Below, one piece after another: positions 24,374 to 33,327 of a stretch of DNA of 40,219 nucleotides. A program made the translations under genes and the position numbers. Within the stretch, counting starts at the first letter, position 1, and each line of letters opens with the position of its first letter. Source of the stretch: a candidate division NC10 bacterium RIFCSPLOWO2_12_FULL_66_18 (lineage in GTDB: Bacteria > Methylomirabilota > Methylomirabilia > Methylomirabilales > 2-02-FULL-66-22). The DNA is taken from NCBI GenBank assembly GCA_001771285.1, contig METI01000083.1, forward strand, positions 1 to 40,219, in the 5' to 3' direction. The notes beneath the pieces are model-generated. The model did no database searches. It was not told the origin of the DNA and saw nothing but the letters and a program-made list of their open reading frames with translations.

Positions 24374-24592
24374 GCGCGAGACATCGAGCCTGTGATCCCG
24401 TCACGATCGAACCGAAGAACACCAATCAAATACGATCGCGATGTTTCCAAGCGGCGCAATCGCATCGAGCGATGCGTCAACCTGAAACAATTCCGCCGCA
24501 TCGCGACACTCTACGCAAAGACCGCCAGGGCATTCCTCTCGATGCTAGGCATCGAAGCCGCAAGGCTCTGGCTCAAAACCGTCAACACGGGC
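24374..24592 (+). pseudogene. IS5-family transposase, C-terminal remnant
   Basis: The plus-strand frame codes DIEPVIPSRSNRRTPIKYDR, followed by KRRNRIERCVNLKQFRRIAT and AKTARAFLSMLGIEAARLWL. This is the C-terminal part of IS5-type DDE transposases. It includes the last acidic residue of the catalytic triad, with its lysine seven residues on (E-RCVNL-K), and the usual FRRIATRYDK-like stretch. The tyrosine of the Y-R-E-K signature is a serine here. The first two Asp residues and inverted ends are not found, so the element is dead. Bases 24593-24818 contain no recognisable gene. It marks the right edge of the island. Confidence 0.72.
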
Positions 24593-24818
24593 GAAAATCT
24601 GCTCCGAGAGGAGGTGATACGTGATGGTGATGGCGTGATAAGAATTTTCTTTTGGGCCGCGCAGCCCAGGGGGCGTCAGGAACTCACGTCACGAGCTCAG
24701 CCCAGGACCGGCCCACGCACAGATGTAGCGAACTATACGCCAGCCGGGGGATGCGCTGTCAAGCGAATACTGATTCGGCGAGAAGTGGCGGGGGAATCTT
24801 CGGGAAATTCTCGAGGGG

Positions 24819-25622
24819 TCAATACACCGCAAGTGCCTCGTCGCGGAGGTCGGTGACAAACATGTGGCCGGGGGCGTGCGAGATCATGAGGGGCGGCTTG
24901 GCCTGCATGGCCACGGCCTGGGGGGTGACGCCGCAGGCCCAGAAGACGGGAAACTCGCCGGGCCGGATCGTCACCGGGTCGCCGAAGTCCGGCTTCGAGA
25001 GGTCGCGAATGCCCAGGGCGCCCGGGTCTCCGACGTGCACCGGTGCCCCGTGCACCGCAGGAAATCGCCCGCTGATCTGGACGGCCCGCGCAACCAGGGA
25101 TGCCGGGATGGGTCGCATGGTCACCACCAGCGGGCCGCTGAAGGCGCCGGCCGGCATGCAAGGGATCGAGGTGATGAACATGGAGACATTCTTCCCCTCC
25201 TCGATGTGGCGGACGGGGATCCCGGCCTGGAGGAGCCCAGTCTCGAACGTGAAGCTGCAACCGAGGAGGAACGCGACAAGGTCGGATGTCCAGACGCCCA
25301 GCAGGTCCGTCACCTCCTGGACGAACTTCCCATCCCGGTAGATGCGGTACTTGGGGAGGTCGGTCCGGAGGTCCGCCCCCGGGGCCGTGAGCATGGGCTC
25401 CGGCGAGCCCACGTCCGTCACCTCGAGGATCGGGCAGGGCTTGGGGTTCCGCTGGGCAAAGAGGAGGAAATCGTAGGCGAGCTCGCGGGGCAGGACCACC
25501 AGGTTCGCCTGGACGTAGCCCGGCGCCAGGCCGGCTGTGGGCTTGCGCCACCGGCCCTGGCGGATCATCGTCCGGACTTCAAGAGGCGGGGCTCCCTTCG
25601 AAATCTCCGGCTGCTCCCCCAT
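24819..25622 (-). CDS. DUF1445 putative hydro-lyase / D-glutamate cyclase N-terminal-domain type
   Basis: 267 residues. The segments [90 protein letters not shown] and the end [15 protein letters not shown] are those of the DUF1445/YcsI family. In Bacillus subtilis ycsI lies beside ycsF-kipI-kipA (pxpABC), and in animal D-glutamate cyclase this domain is joined to a DUF4392 domain. Here both partners exist as separate genes (DUF4392 at 7254-8294). The ATG at 25622 follows a G-rich stretch; a second ATG at 25568 fits the family start nearly as well. Same strand as the liv-pxp train, from which the island now separates it. Confidence 0.85.
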   Translation of the reverse strand: MGEQPEISKGAPPLEVRTMIRQGRWRKPTAGLAPGYVQANLVVLPRELAYDFLLFAQRNPKPCPILEVTDVGSPEPMLTAPGADLRTDLPKYRIYRDGKFVQEVTDLLGVWTSDLVAFLLGCSFTFETGLLQAGIPVRHIEEGKNVSMFITSIPCMPAGAFSGPLVVTMRPIPASLVARAVQISGRFPAVHGAPVHVGDPGALGIRDLSKPDFGDPVTIRPGEFPVFWACGVTPQAVAMQAKPPLMISHAPGHMFVTDLRDEALAVY

Positions 25623-25692
25623 ACTGCGCTACCCCCCCCGCCAGCCTCCGGAAGACGTGTGGCCAGCCTTCGATGCCAGCCCGTGCGAGGCC

Positions 25693-25736
25693 AGGATACC
25701 TTGGGAGCACGCGGCTGTCACCTTTTGATCAAAAGG
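25693..25736 (-). promoter_or_regulatory. Promoter and 16-bp palindrome between DUF1445 gene and larB
   Basis: In the 195-bp divergent gap the perfect palindrome CCTTTTGATCAAAAGG lies at 25721-25736. On the minus strand it is directly followed by a GTGACA / 17 bp / TATCCT promoter-like pair (25721-25716 and 25698-25693), about 65 nt before the DUF1445 ATG. The position, touching the -35 box, suits an operator or activator site that could also affect larB on the other side. No good promoter for larB was found. Confidence 0.5.
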
Positions 25737-25817
25737 GATTGGCCCCTCGTCGCTTTTCATGGTAATTTCACCTTGCGCGTTTGAAGATCCGGTGATCTCC
25801 CTCGTGGGACTGAGAGC

Positions 25818-26642
25818 ATGGACCGGAGAGAACTCCTCACCCTTCTGACACGAGTTCGGACAGGGAGCCTGAGTGTTGTCAGGGCGCTGGAGCGACTGCG
25901 CCACTTTCCCTCCGAGGATCTCGGGTTTGCTCGGATGGACAATCACCGGGCCATCCGGCAGGGCTTCCCCGAGGTGATCTTCTGCGAGGGGAAGACGGTC
26001 TCACAGGCCACGACGATTGCCCGGCGGAGCCTCCTGCGGCACGGCATGCTCCTGGCGACCCGCGCCTCCCCTGAGATCTTCAACGCCATCAAGGCCAAGG
26101 CGCCCCGCGCGGCATATCACCCTCTCAGCCGTGCGATTGTGGTGAAGCCCCTCCATCCCGCTCCCCCCGTCGGCCAGGTTCTGGTCCTTTCTGCCGGGAC
26201 CTCCGATATCCCCGTGGCCGAGGAGGCCGCGGTGACCGCCGATATCTTGGGAAGCCGGGTGGAGACGCTCTACGACGTAGGCGTCGCGGGCCTCCATCGG
26301 ATCCTGGACAACAGGGCGGCCATGGATGCCGCCCGCGTCCTGGTCGTGGTGGCCGGGATGGACGGGGTGCTACCGTCCGTGGTGGGCGGGCTGGTGGACA
26401 AACCGGTGATCGCAGTGCCAACCAGCGTCGGTTACGGCGCGAGTTTCCAGGGCCTGGCGGCGCTGCTCACCATGCTGAACTCCTGCGCCGCGGGCGTGGC
26501 CGTCGTCAACATCGACAATGGCTTCGGCGCCGGTGTCCTTGCCCATCGGATCAACAGTATGGGCGACAGCGATGGCCGGGTACCCGCTGGGTGGCGACGG
26601 ACCCGCCTCAATACTCCAAAAACAGGAAAGCGCGGACGATAG
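25818..26642 (+). CDS. larB: Nickel-pincer cofactor biosynthesis protein LarB
   Basis: 274 residues. LarB carboxylates and hydrolyses nicotinic acid adenine dinucleotide, the first step to the nickel-pincer nucleotide used by LarA-type racemases. The C-terminal two-thirds is the PurE-like fold: VLVLSAGTSDIPVAEEAA, LYDVGVAGLHRILDN, VVVAGMDGVLPSVVGGLV and IAVPTSVGYGASFQGLAAL. The N-terminal LGFARMDNHRAIRQGFPEVIF segment is typical. The ATG at 25818 has a weak ribosome binding site. It is followed after 11 bp by larC. The last 25 residues are basic and low in conservation. Confidence 0.92.
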   Translation: MDRRELLTLLTRVRTGSLSVVRALERLRHFPSEDLGFARMDNHRAIRQGFPEVIFCEGKTVSQATTIARRSLLRHGMLLATRASPEIFNAIKAKAPRAAYHPLSRAIVVKPLHPAPPVGQVLVLSAGTSDIPVAEEAAVTADILGSRVETLYDVGVAGLHRILDNRAAMDAARVLVVVAGMDGVLPSVVGGLVDKPVIAVPTSVGYGASFQGLAALLTMLNSCAAGVAVVNIDNGFGAGVLAHRINSMGDSDGRVPAGWRRTRLNTPKTGKRGR

Positions 26643-26653
26643 GAGCGTAGAGA

Positions 26654-27865
26654 ATGCGCATCGGCTACTTCGATTGCTGGAGCGGCGTGAGCGGCGACAT
26701 GATCCTGGGCGCCCTGGTGGATGCCGGCCTGGAGCTGGAGCGATTACAGGCGGCCATCTCCGGCCTCGGCGTGCCGGGCATCCAGCTTTCCGCCGAACAG
26801 GTGAAGCGCGGTGCGTTTGTGGGGACCCGGGTTCACGTCCGGACTGAGGAGCAGGGCCACCCGCACCGGCGGCTTCCGGACATCGAGGCCATCCTGGACC
26901 GCGCCGACCTTCCGGAACTCGCCCGCGCCGACGCCAGACGTATCTTCCGCCGGCTGGCCGAGGCCGAGGCCTCCGCGCACGGCACCACCCCCGATCGGAT
27001 TCATTTCCACGAGGTGGGGGCGCTGGATGCCCTGGCGGACGTCGTGGGCGCCGCCTGGGGGATTCGCCAGCTCGGTCTCACGCGGATCCACGTCTCGCCC
27101 ATCAACCTCGGCAGCGGGTCCATCCAGGCGGCCCACGGCAAGATGCCGGTGCCGGCCCCAGGCACGGCCGCCCTTCTCACCGGGGTTCCCGCCTATGGCA
27201 GCGAGATCGCCCTGGAACTCACCACCCCCACGGGGGCCGCCATCCTCACCACGCTCGCCGCGACCTACGGGCCCATGCCGGCCATGATCATCCGGCGTGT
27301 GGCCTATGGCGCGGGCCACCACGACCTCAAGGAACAGCCGAACCTCCTCCGCCTGATCATCGGGGAGCTGTCGGGCGACCTGGACCGCGACCAGGTGACC
27401 GTTTTGGAGGCGACCATTGACGACATGAACCCGCAGTTCTTCGAACCGCTCCTGGATCGCCTGTTCGAGGCGGGGGCCCTGGATGTCTTCCTCTCATCCG
27501 TCATCATGAAGAAGTCCCGGCCCGGCACCACACTCACGGTCCTGGCGGAGCCGGCCGTCGCCGACCAGTTTGCCGCCCTGATCCTGACCCACAGCAGCAC
27601 CTTCGGGGTCCGGGCCCACACCGCCACGCGATGGAAACTGTTCCGGGACTTCATCACCGTGAGCACGACCCACGGTTCCGTGCGGGTCAAGCGCGGCTGG
27701 TCCGGCGACCGGATCACGATCCTCTCGCCGGAATACGAGGATTGCCGGCGGGCGTCCCAGGCCACGGGCGTTCCCATCCAGGTGATCTACGACGAGGCCC
27801 GCCAGGCCGCCGCTCGCGCCGAGGGTGCGGGGGCCGCCGGGGTTCCCCGGGATCCGGAAGCCTGA
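26654..27865 (+). CDS. larC: Nickel insertion protein LarC
   Basis: 403 residues in one uninterrupted frame; in Lactobacillus plantarum the homologue is made by programmed frameshifting, which is not needed here. LarC is the CTP-dependent cyclometallase that inserts nickel into the pincer cofactor. Seen: FDCWSGVSGDMILGALVDAG, IHFHEVGALDALADVVGAAW, SPINLGSGSIQAAHGKMPVP, ELTTPTGAAILTTLA, and in the C-terminal domain EATIDDMNPQFFEPLLDRL and FLSSVIMKKSRPGT. The ATG follows GGAGCGTAGAGA. The GDH gene starts three bases after the stop. LarA and LarE are not in the window. Confidence 0.93.
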   Translation: MRIGYFDCWSGVSGDMILGALVDAGLELERLQAAISGLGVPGIQLSAEQVKRGAFVGTRVHVRTEEQGHPHRRLPDIEAILDRADLPELARADARRIFRRLAEAEASAHGTTPDRIHFHEVGALDALADVVGAAWGIRQLGLTRIHVSPINLGSGSIQAAHGKMPVPAPGTAALLTGVPAYGSEIALELTTPTGAAILTTLAATYGPMPAMIIRRVAYGAGHHDLKEQPNLLRLIIGELSGDLDRDQVTVLEATIDDMNPQFFEPLLDRLFEAGALDVFLSSVIMKKSRPGTTLTVLAEPAVADQFAALILTHSSTFGVRAHTATRWKLFRDFITVSTTHGSVRVKRGWSGDRITILSPEYEDCRRASQATGVPIQVIYDEARQAAARAEGAGAAGVPRDPEA

Positions 27866-27868
27866 CCC

Positions 27869-29116
<1,248 letters not shown>

Positions 29117-29220
29117 AGGCATTGCGTAACCGCAGGTGGCCGAAGCTCTGGGCGTGGCCCCGATGGATCCGGCCGCCTACCTTCTCAACGCGGCCGCCAT
29201 CAAGGCCCGCCTGTCCGCCC

Positions 29221-29238
29221 ATGTTCATTGGTCATTTG
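29221..29238 (-). repeat. Fragment matching the core of the MITE-like element
   Basis: The minus strand reads AAATGACCAATGAAC, matching the AAATGACCAATGACC core of the six elements over 13-14 bases. It supplies the TGA stop of the methyltransferase gene, just as copy F supplies the stop of the AtzG-like gene. The match is short and could be chance, but its position at a stop codon is the same. Confidence 0.4.
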
Positions 29239-29957
29239 CTGGGCGTCAGACGCGCCAGATAGTGCCCCTCCTCCTCTTGCCAGATGACCTCGCACGACCA
29301 GCCGGCTTTCCCGGCATGCTCAGCCAGGACCTTCGAATCCACGAACAGCCACGCCAGCGGAGGACCTTTCTCCCCCTTGTACTCCAACTGGAACCGCATC
29401 TCGCCGATGTAATGGGCCGTGGGAACGCGCGCTTTCAGAGCAGCCACCTCCGCGAGATCCTCGGTCCAGTCGGGATCGTACGAGTCCAGCAGGATCTGCC
29501 CGTCGGCCTTCAGCAGTCGCAGGGCATCCCCCAGGAAACGATCCAGGCCGGCGAGGTCGCCAACCACCCCGATCCCGTTCATCATCATCAGGAGCGTATC
29601 AAACGGCTCCTCCCGAAAATGGAAGAGGTCCGCGCAGCGAGCGTCTTTGACGCCGCGTTTCTGCATGACCTCGACCGCCTCGGGAGCGATGTCAATCGCG
29701 CACACCGGGAAGTCCCGCTCCTGAAGCGCGAGGGCGTGGCAGCCCGCCCCGGCGCCCGCGTCCAGCACCCGGCCCCGGCAGAGATCGAGGGCGGCCTCTT
29801 CCAGCGCCGAGAACTCCGAGGGACCCCGGAAGAAGACGTGGATCGGGACGACCTCTGTCTCCCCGTCGTCCTCGTGGACCACCACCTGTGCGGAGGTGTC
29901 CCCATGGAAGTAGTCCAGGAGCGCGATCCCATGCGGCTTCCAGGGCTCGGAGTTCAT
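29232..29957 (-). CDS. Class I SAM-dependent methyltransferase
   Basis: 241 residues. The SAM site motif I is VLDAGAGAGCHALALQERD, followed by the acidic VCAIDIAPEAVEVM, motif LLMMMNGIGVVGDLAGLDRF and LKADGQILLDSYDPDW. The N-terminal part (GIALLDYFHGDTSAQVVVHE) carries a short extra domain found in a set of uncharacterised methyltransferases. The substrate is unknown. The ATG at 29957 follows GAGGCGACTCC. The last codons and the stop merge with a short match to the repeat core, so the native C-terminus may have been altered. It is transcribed towards the second GDH gene. Confidence 0.88.
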   Translation of the reverse strand: MNSEPWKPHGIALLDYFHGDTSAQVVVHEDDGETEVVPIHVFFRGPSEFSALEEAALDLCRGRVLDAGAGAGCHALALQERDFPVCAIDIAPEAVEVMQKRGVKDARCADLFHFREEPFDTLLMMMNGIGVVGDLAGLDRFLGDALRLLKADGQILLDSYDPDWTEDLAEVAALKARVPTAHYIGEMRFQLEYKGEKGPPLAWLFVDSKVLAEHAGKAGWSCEVIWQEEEGHYLARLTPSK

Positions 29958-30018
29958 GGAGTCGCCTCACACATCCGACACTCAAGCGCCCGAGCCCAGA
30001 TCGCCCGGTCGCCCGATC

Positions 30019-30927
30019 TTACTGCCCCACACCGTCCTTTCGGACCTCCACCTGCGACACCCGCTCCCACAGCTTCACCAAAGCACTGGTATTCTCGTCA
30101 CCCAGCCCGCTCGCCTTGGCCACATCCAGCACGTTGAGCAGGCTGTTGACCATCGGGAGGGGGACGTTGTACTCGCGACCCACCGCGCTCATGTAGCTCA
30201 TGTCCTTGTGGGCCAGCTTCAAATGAAACGTGACCGTGAAATCACGACGGCAGATCGCCGGGACCGACCTCTCGAAGACCCGGCTGTTCCCGCCGCTCAC
30301 GTGCACGACATCGTACAGGGCCTTCAGATCGACGCCGGCCTTGGCGGCCAGGGGGAGCACCTCGGCGATCCCCGCGTTGCTCAGTTGCGCCAGGAAGTTA
30401 TTGATCAGCTTCACGATATTGCCGTGCGCCGTGGCGCCCACGTAGATGATATTCTTGGCGATGGCCCGGAAGACCGGGAGGCACTTCTCATACACGGCCT
30501 TGTCGCCGCCGATCATGAGGTTCAGCTCGCCGGCGTTGGCGTGGGAAGGGTTCCCGGTCATGGGGGCATCCAGCATGTCGATCTTCCGCTCTCGCAGACA
30601 CGCGGCCAGCATCCGCGTGGAGGCCGGCAGGCTCGTACTCAAGTCGATGACCACGGAGCCCTCCCCCAGGCCCTGCAACAGGCCCGGGGCGCCGAGAATC
30701 GCCGCCTCGACCTCTTTGGAAGACGGCACGCAGAGCATGATCGTCCCATTCTTCTCCGCGACTTCAGTGAGGGACCGCGTCACCTTGGCCCCCGCGCCAA
30801 CCAGATCGTCCAGCTTCATCCCCTCCCGGTGGGCATGGACCATGACCTTGTAGCCTTTGCCCAGGAGGTTCTTCACAACCCCTCTCCCCATGAGACCAGG
30901 ACCGAGAAAACCGATGCTCTCAGCCAT
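30019..30927 (-). CDS. Beta-hydroxyacid dehydrogenase (3-hydroxyisobutyrate dehydrogenase family)
   Basis: 302 residues. The N-terminal Rossmann motif is IGFLGPGLMGRGVVKNLL, then the substrate-binding segment DAPMTGNPSHANAGELNLMI and the catalytic-lysine helix GNIVKLINNFLAQLSNAGIA. The family oxidises 3-hydroxyisobutyrate, tartronate semialdehyde or similar compounds with NAD(P), in the cytosol. The motif usually read as DAPVSGG is DAPMTGN here, a variation close to the active site, so the substrate is open. The ATG at 30927 follows GGAGGTGTCGG; the frame is open upstream to 31023 but without family sequence. It lies 100 bp downstream of a cupin gene. Confidence 0.9.
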   Translation of the reverse strand: MAESIGFLGPGLMGRGVVKNLLGKGYKVMVHAHREGMKLDDLVGAGAKVTRSLTEVAEKNGTIMLCVPSSKEVEAAILGAPGLLQGLGEGSVVIDLSTSLPASTRMLAACLRERKIDMLDAPMTGNPSHANAGELNLMIGGDKAVYEKCLPVFRAIAKNIIYVGATAHGNIVKLINNFLAQLSNAGIAEVLPLAAKAGVDLKALYDVVHVSGGNSRVFERSVPAICRRDFTVTFHLKLAHKDMSYMSAVGREYNVPLPMVNSLLNVLDVAKASGLGDENTSALVKLWERVSQVEVRKDGVGQ

Positions 30928-31026
30928 CCGACACCTCCACCTGCCGTGTTTGCAATCCTGCAGTTGATGGGAAAGCCCCTGAGCCCTGTAGCGCGACCCT
31001 CGCAATTCGTTCTCGTGATGCACGCA

Positions 31027-31332
31027 TCAATTACACCGCTTGAGGAGGAGCGCCCACATCTTTACCGGGGTGGCCCCCTCGTTCCGGGTTTCGTGGGGCG
31101 TCCGGGGCGGGAGCCAGCGAACCGCACCGGGCTTCAGCACCTCCCGCCCATTTGGCGTGATCAGCGTCAACTCCCCCTCCAGGATGAATTGTTGGAGGGT
31201 CTTCTTGCCGTGGTTCCTCTGCGTTTCCAATGGTCCCTCGGGTCCGACATTTCCGCCGGAACGACCGGGCCAAACAGCCGGGCTCCCTGGACCGAAATCA
31301 TCGGGCCCGGTGTTGGGTATCGGAACAGACAT
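31027..31332 (-). CDS. Small cupin-like protein
   Basis: 101 residues. The second half (FILEGELTLITPNGREVLK, then PGAVRWLPPRTPHETRNEG) has the strands and the PxxxHxxxN-type second motif of a cupin barrel. The expected first metal-binding motif (HxH near the middle) is absent; only RNHGKKTLQQ appears at that place. It may be degenerate or non-metal-binding. The ATG at 31332 lies inside the 3' end of the lipoprotein gene (35-base overlap), so the two are likely co-translated. No named function. Confidence 0.6.
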   Translation of the reverse strand: MSVPIPNTGPDDFGPGSPAVWPGRSGGNVGPEGPLETQRNHGKKTLQQFILEGELTLITPNGREVLKPGAVRWLPPRTPHETRNEGATPVKMWALLLKRCN

Positions 31333-31825
31333 CCCGAGCCAGGAACTGGTTCACCTGGGCGAGCAGGCGTGGCCCTCTCACGGGGGGCCCCGCCAGCAGG
31401 GCCTCCATCTCTCCATCTTGAAATCGGTACCGGTAGTAGAGGTCAAACCGCACCTCGCCGCCAACTGTCCGCAGATCCAAATGGAATGGAGAGGTCTGGT
31501 TCGTGCGGAGCAGGAAGTCCGGGATCTCACCCTTCGTTTCGGAGATGGCGCGGTCCCGTGCATCCACGCCCACCAACTCCAGTTCCAGGAACCGCACCTC
31601 TTGCGGCGACCATGGGTTCTGCGCCACGCCGTCCAGACGCTGCACGTTGGATTCAGGGCGACTGCAATTCCAATACAGAACTACGTGAGACGTGGCAACC
31701 CGATGGCCGAAGACGTCCGGCGGGTAGACCGAACGCTGTTCCTCCGATCTCTGCAGAGCCTCAAGAGGGGCACAGGCTGCCAGGCCCAGCGCTAGGCCCA
31801 CAACCAGCATGGAATGGCGAATCAT
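31298..31825 (-). CDS. Lipoprotein, unknown function
   Basis: 175 residues starting MIRHSMLVVGLALGLAAC, with lipobox LAAC and Cys18, so it should be membrane-anchored in the envelope. The mature part contains ATSHVVLYWNCSRPESNVQR, EVRFLELELVGVDARDRAIS, PFHLDLRTVGGEVRFDLYY and is probably an all-beta domain. It is not a named family to me. The ATG at 31825 follows GGAGGCGGTCCTC; an upstream in-frame ATG at 31897 would add 24 residues before the signal and is less likely. It overlaps the cupin gene. The 135 bp upstream contain no other gene. Confidence 0.72.
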   Translation of the reverse strand: MIRHSMLVVGLALGLAACAPLEALQRSEEQRSVYPPDVFGHRVATSHVVLYWNCSRPESNVQRLDGVAQNPWSPQEVRFLELELVGVDARDRAISETKGEIPDFLLRTNQTSPFHLDLRTVGGEVRFDLYYRYRFQDGEMEALLAGPPVRGPRLLAQVNQFLARDVCSDTQHRAR

Positions 31826-31960
31826 GAGGACCGCCTCCTCCACGCTCAGGACCCCGTTGCCGCTCTCCACGCCGTTGTGGGTCACGGTCATGGACACCGT
31901 GTCCTCGTGTGTTGATTCTTTCAGGGGGCCGGGGTGAGTACGATCGCCAGGGACACGCCC

Positions 31961-32347
31961 TCAGAGGAACAGCCGGCCGCTCCCCAGGCCACCACCCGGG
32001 GTGAGCTTTTCCAGGGCCTTCGCCAGGGCGGCATGCTGCTCCTCCGTGAGGCCGACGAACGTGAGACCGCTCTCGTACCGAAGGAGCCGTCTCTTTTCCG
32101 GGGTCTGCTCGCTGCCGATGACCGCGCTCCGGACAACGCGAGCCGAGAGCAGCACCGACCCGATCCCGGGCGGCAGTTCAAAGGTGCAGGGGGTTCCGGG
32201 GGGCAGGGGGTTGAGGTGCGCGATGCGGGCGCCGCTGAGGCTGATGTCGAGAATGCGGGCGTCCAGGATCGCGCGCGCTCGGCCGCCGAGCCGCCCGGCA
32301 ACTGCGATTCGGGGTGCCTGGCGACGCTCTCGAAACTCGACCCCCAC
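31961..32347 (-). CDS. PilZ-domain protein
   Basis: 128 residues from a GTG at 32347 preceded by GGAGGGAACTG. The N-terminal RERRQAPRIAVAG supplies the RxxxR-type c-di-GMP binding motif and ARILDISLSGARI supplies the D/NxSxxG motif, followed by the beta-barrel (CTFELPPGIGSVLLSARVV) and YESGLTFVGLTEEQHAAL. It should bind cyclic di-GMP or be a PilZ-fold adaptor. It stands alone, with no flagellar or polysaccharide genes nearby, so the controlled process is unknown. Confidence 0.85.
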   Translation of the reverse strand: MGVEFRERRQAPRIAVAGRLGGRARAILDARILDISLSGARIAHLNPLPPGTPCTFELPPGIGSVLLSARVVRSAVIGSEQTPEKRRLLRYESGLTFVGLTEEQHAALAKALEKLTPGGGLGSGRLFL

Positions 32348-32376
32348 CAGTTCCCTCCGTGCGACGGCAGGCGAGC

Positions 32377-32406
32377 AACCGGGTGCCCTCCGCGCTCCCG
32401 GTTTTT
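32377..32406 (+). terminator. Possible intrinsic terminator, plus direction
   Basis: A 7-bp stem AACCGGG with CCCGGTT (13-nt loop) followed by a T-run on the plus strand. There is no plus-strand gene just upstream, so its use is doubtful; it lies between the PilZ gene and the truncated dehydrogenase. Confidence 0.3.
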
Positions 32407-32436
32407 TAGAGGACCTGGCACGTCCGGCAGGGAAGC

Positions 32437-32787
32437 CTATGTGTGCCCAGGGCTCCTGTCAAGTTCTCCTTTCTCGTCTTCCAGCTTTCGCGCCCCCGTC
32501 CGGCGCGCCATTGCCTCTGGGTTCAGCGTGCGGGGCGGGAGGTTCCCGTCCAGGTAGCTTTCGATGGTCTCGACAACCTGGCGGAAGAACAGGTCATACG
32601 CCTCGCGCGTGACATAGCCCACGTGCGGTGACAGCACGACATTCTGCAGCGCCAGAAGGGGAGAGTTCGGCGGCAGCGGCTCGACGTCATACACGTCCAG
32701 GGCGGCCCCGGCGATGCGGCCCTCGCGGAGGGTCACGACCAGGACACCCTCGTCCACCAGCGGGCCTCGCGCCGTTTGGTCTCCGCC
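32437..32787 (-). pseudogene. D-2-hydroxyacid dehydrogenase, 5'-truncated
   Basis: The frame codes the C-terminal third of a D-isomer-specific 2-hydroxyacid dehydrogenase (phosphoglycerate dehydrogenase-like). It begins abruptly with QTARGPLVDEGVLVVTLREG, which in intact enzymes follows the catalytic arginine loop, then has GAALDVYDVEPLPPNSPLL and LSPHVGYVTREAYDLF with the catalytic-base histidine. The NAD-binding Rossmann motif and everything before it are missing. Upstream sequence changes to unrelated G/C-rich DNA next to the DinB gene. An ATG at 32757 opens a 106-residue frame, but the product could not be an active enzyme. Confidence 0.75.
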
Positions 32788-32808
32788 CCCGCCGGTGCGG
32801 CCCGTGGC

Positions 32809-33312
32809 CTACGAGCCGGCGGCCCGGTCAAGAGAGAAGCGGCTCATGTCGGTCCCTACTGGCTTCCTGCCAAGCTGCCGGAGCATGGTGGTCACCTGCC
32901 CGCGATGATATGTCCCGTGGTTCACGACGTGCTGCAGGCTGTGAACGAGAGGCAAAGTGTGTGCGTTTCCCACCAGATCCCGGTAGGGGAACGGCTTGGC
33001 CAGACCCTCTTCCGACAGAGACTCCAGGAATGTGCGGCGCTCCCGCTCAATGGCAGCGAACCGGTCCTTCAAGCTGGCCACGGTCGGAAAGTCGGTCACG
33101 GCCAGCACCACGGGTTGAGATTCGCCGTGCCACCGGCGCAGCCAGATCCACTCGGCGCTCAGGATGTGCACCAGGGTATCCCGCACCGACGGAAAGCTGT
33201 TTTTCAGGTCCCGGAGAAACTCCTCGGAGGTGAGTGGCTCTACGGCGCCGAGGGCCCGCGCATTGGCCCAGGAGTTGTACTCAAACAGCGTGAAGATATC
33301 TTGCCGATTCAT
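32809..33312 (-). CDS. DinB-family protein
   Basis: 167 residues from the ATG at 33312, chosen because AGGAGGT lies seven bases before it; the ATG at 33318 is too close. A four-helix DinB/YfiT-like metalloprotein. The three expected metal-ligand histidines are in TLVHILSAEWIW, and in VVNHGTYHRGQV as a pair four residues apart. Family members include thiol-dependent transferases and many proteins of unknown role. Just downstream of the amidohydrolase gene (15 bp gap), so probably co-transcribed with it. Confidence 0.88.
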   Translation of the reverse strand: MNRQDIFTLFEYNSWANARALGAVEPLTSEEFLRDLKNSFPSVRDTLVHILSAEWIWLRRWHGESQPVVLAVTDFPTVASLKDRFAAIERERRTFLESLSEEGLAKPFPYRDLVGNAHTLPLVHSLQHVVNHGTYHRGQVTTMLRQLGRKPVGTDMSRFSLDRAAGS

Positions 33313-33327
33313 GATCATGACCTCCTA

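Noticed and set aside
29136..29231. Small plus-strand gene after the second GDH (reads VAEALGVAPMDPAAYLL)
   Set aside because: The residue pattern looks mildly coding, but the frame runs straight into the convergent methyltransferase gene and has no ribosome binding site. At most it is a fragment.
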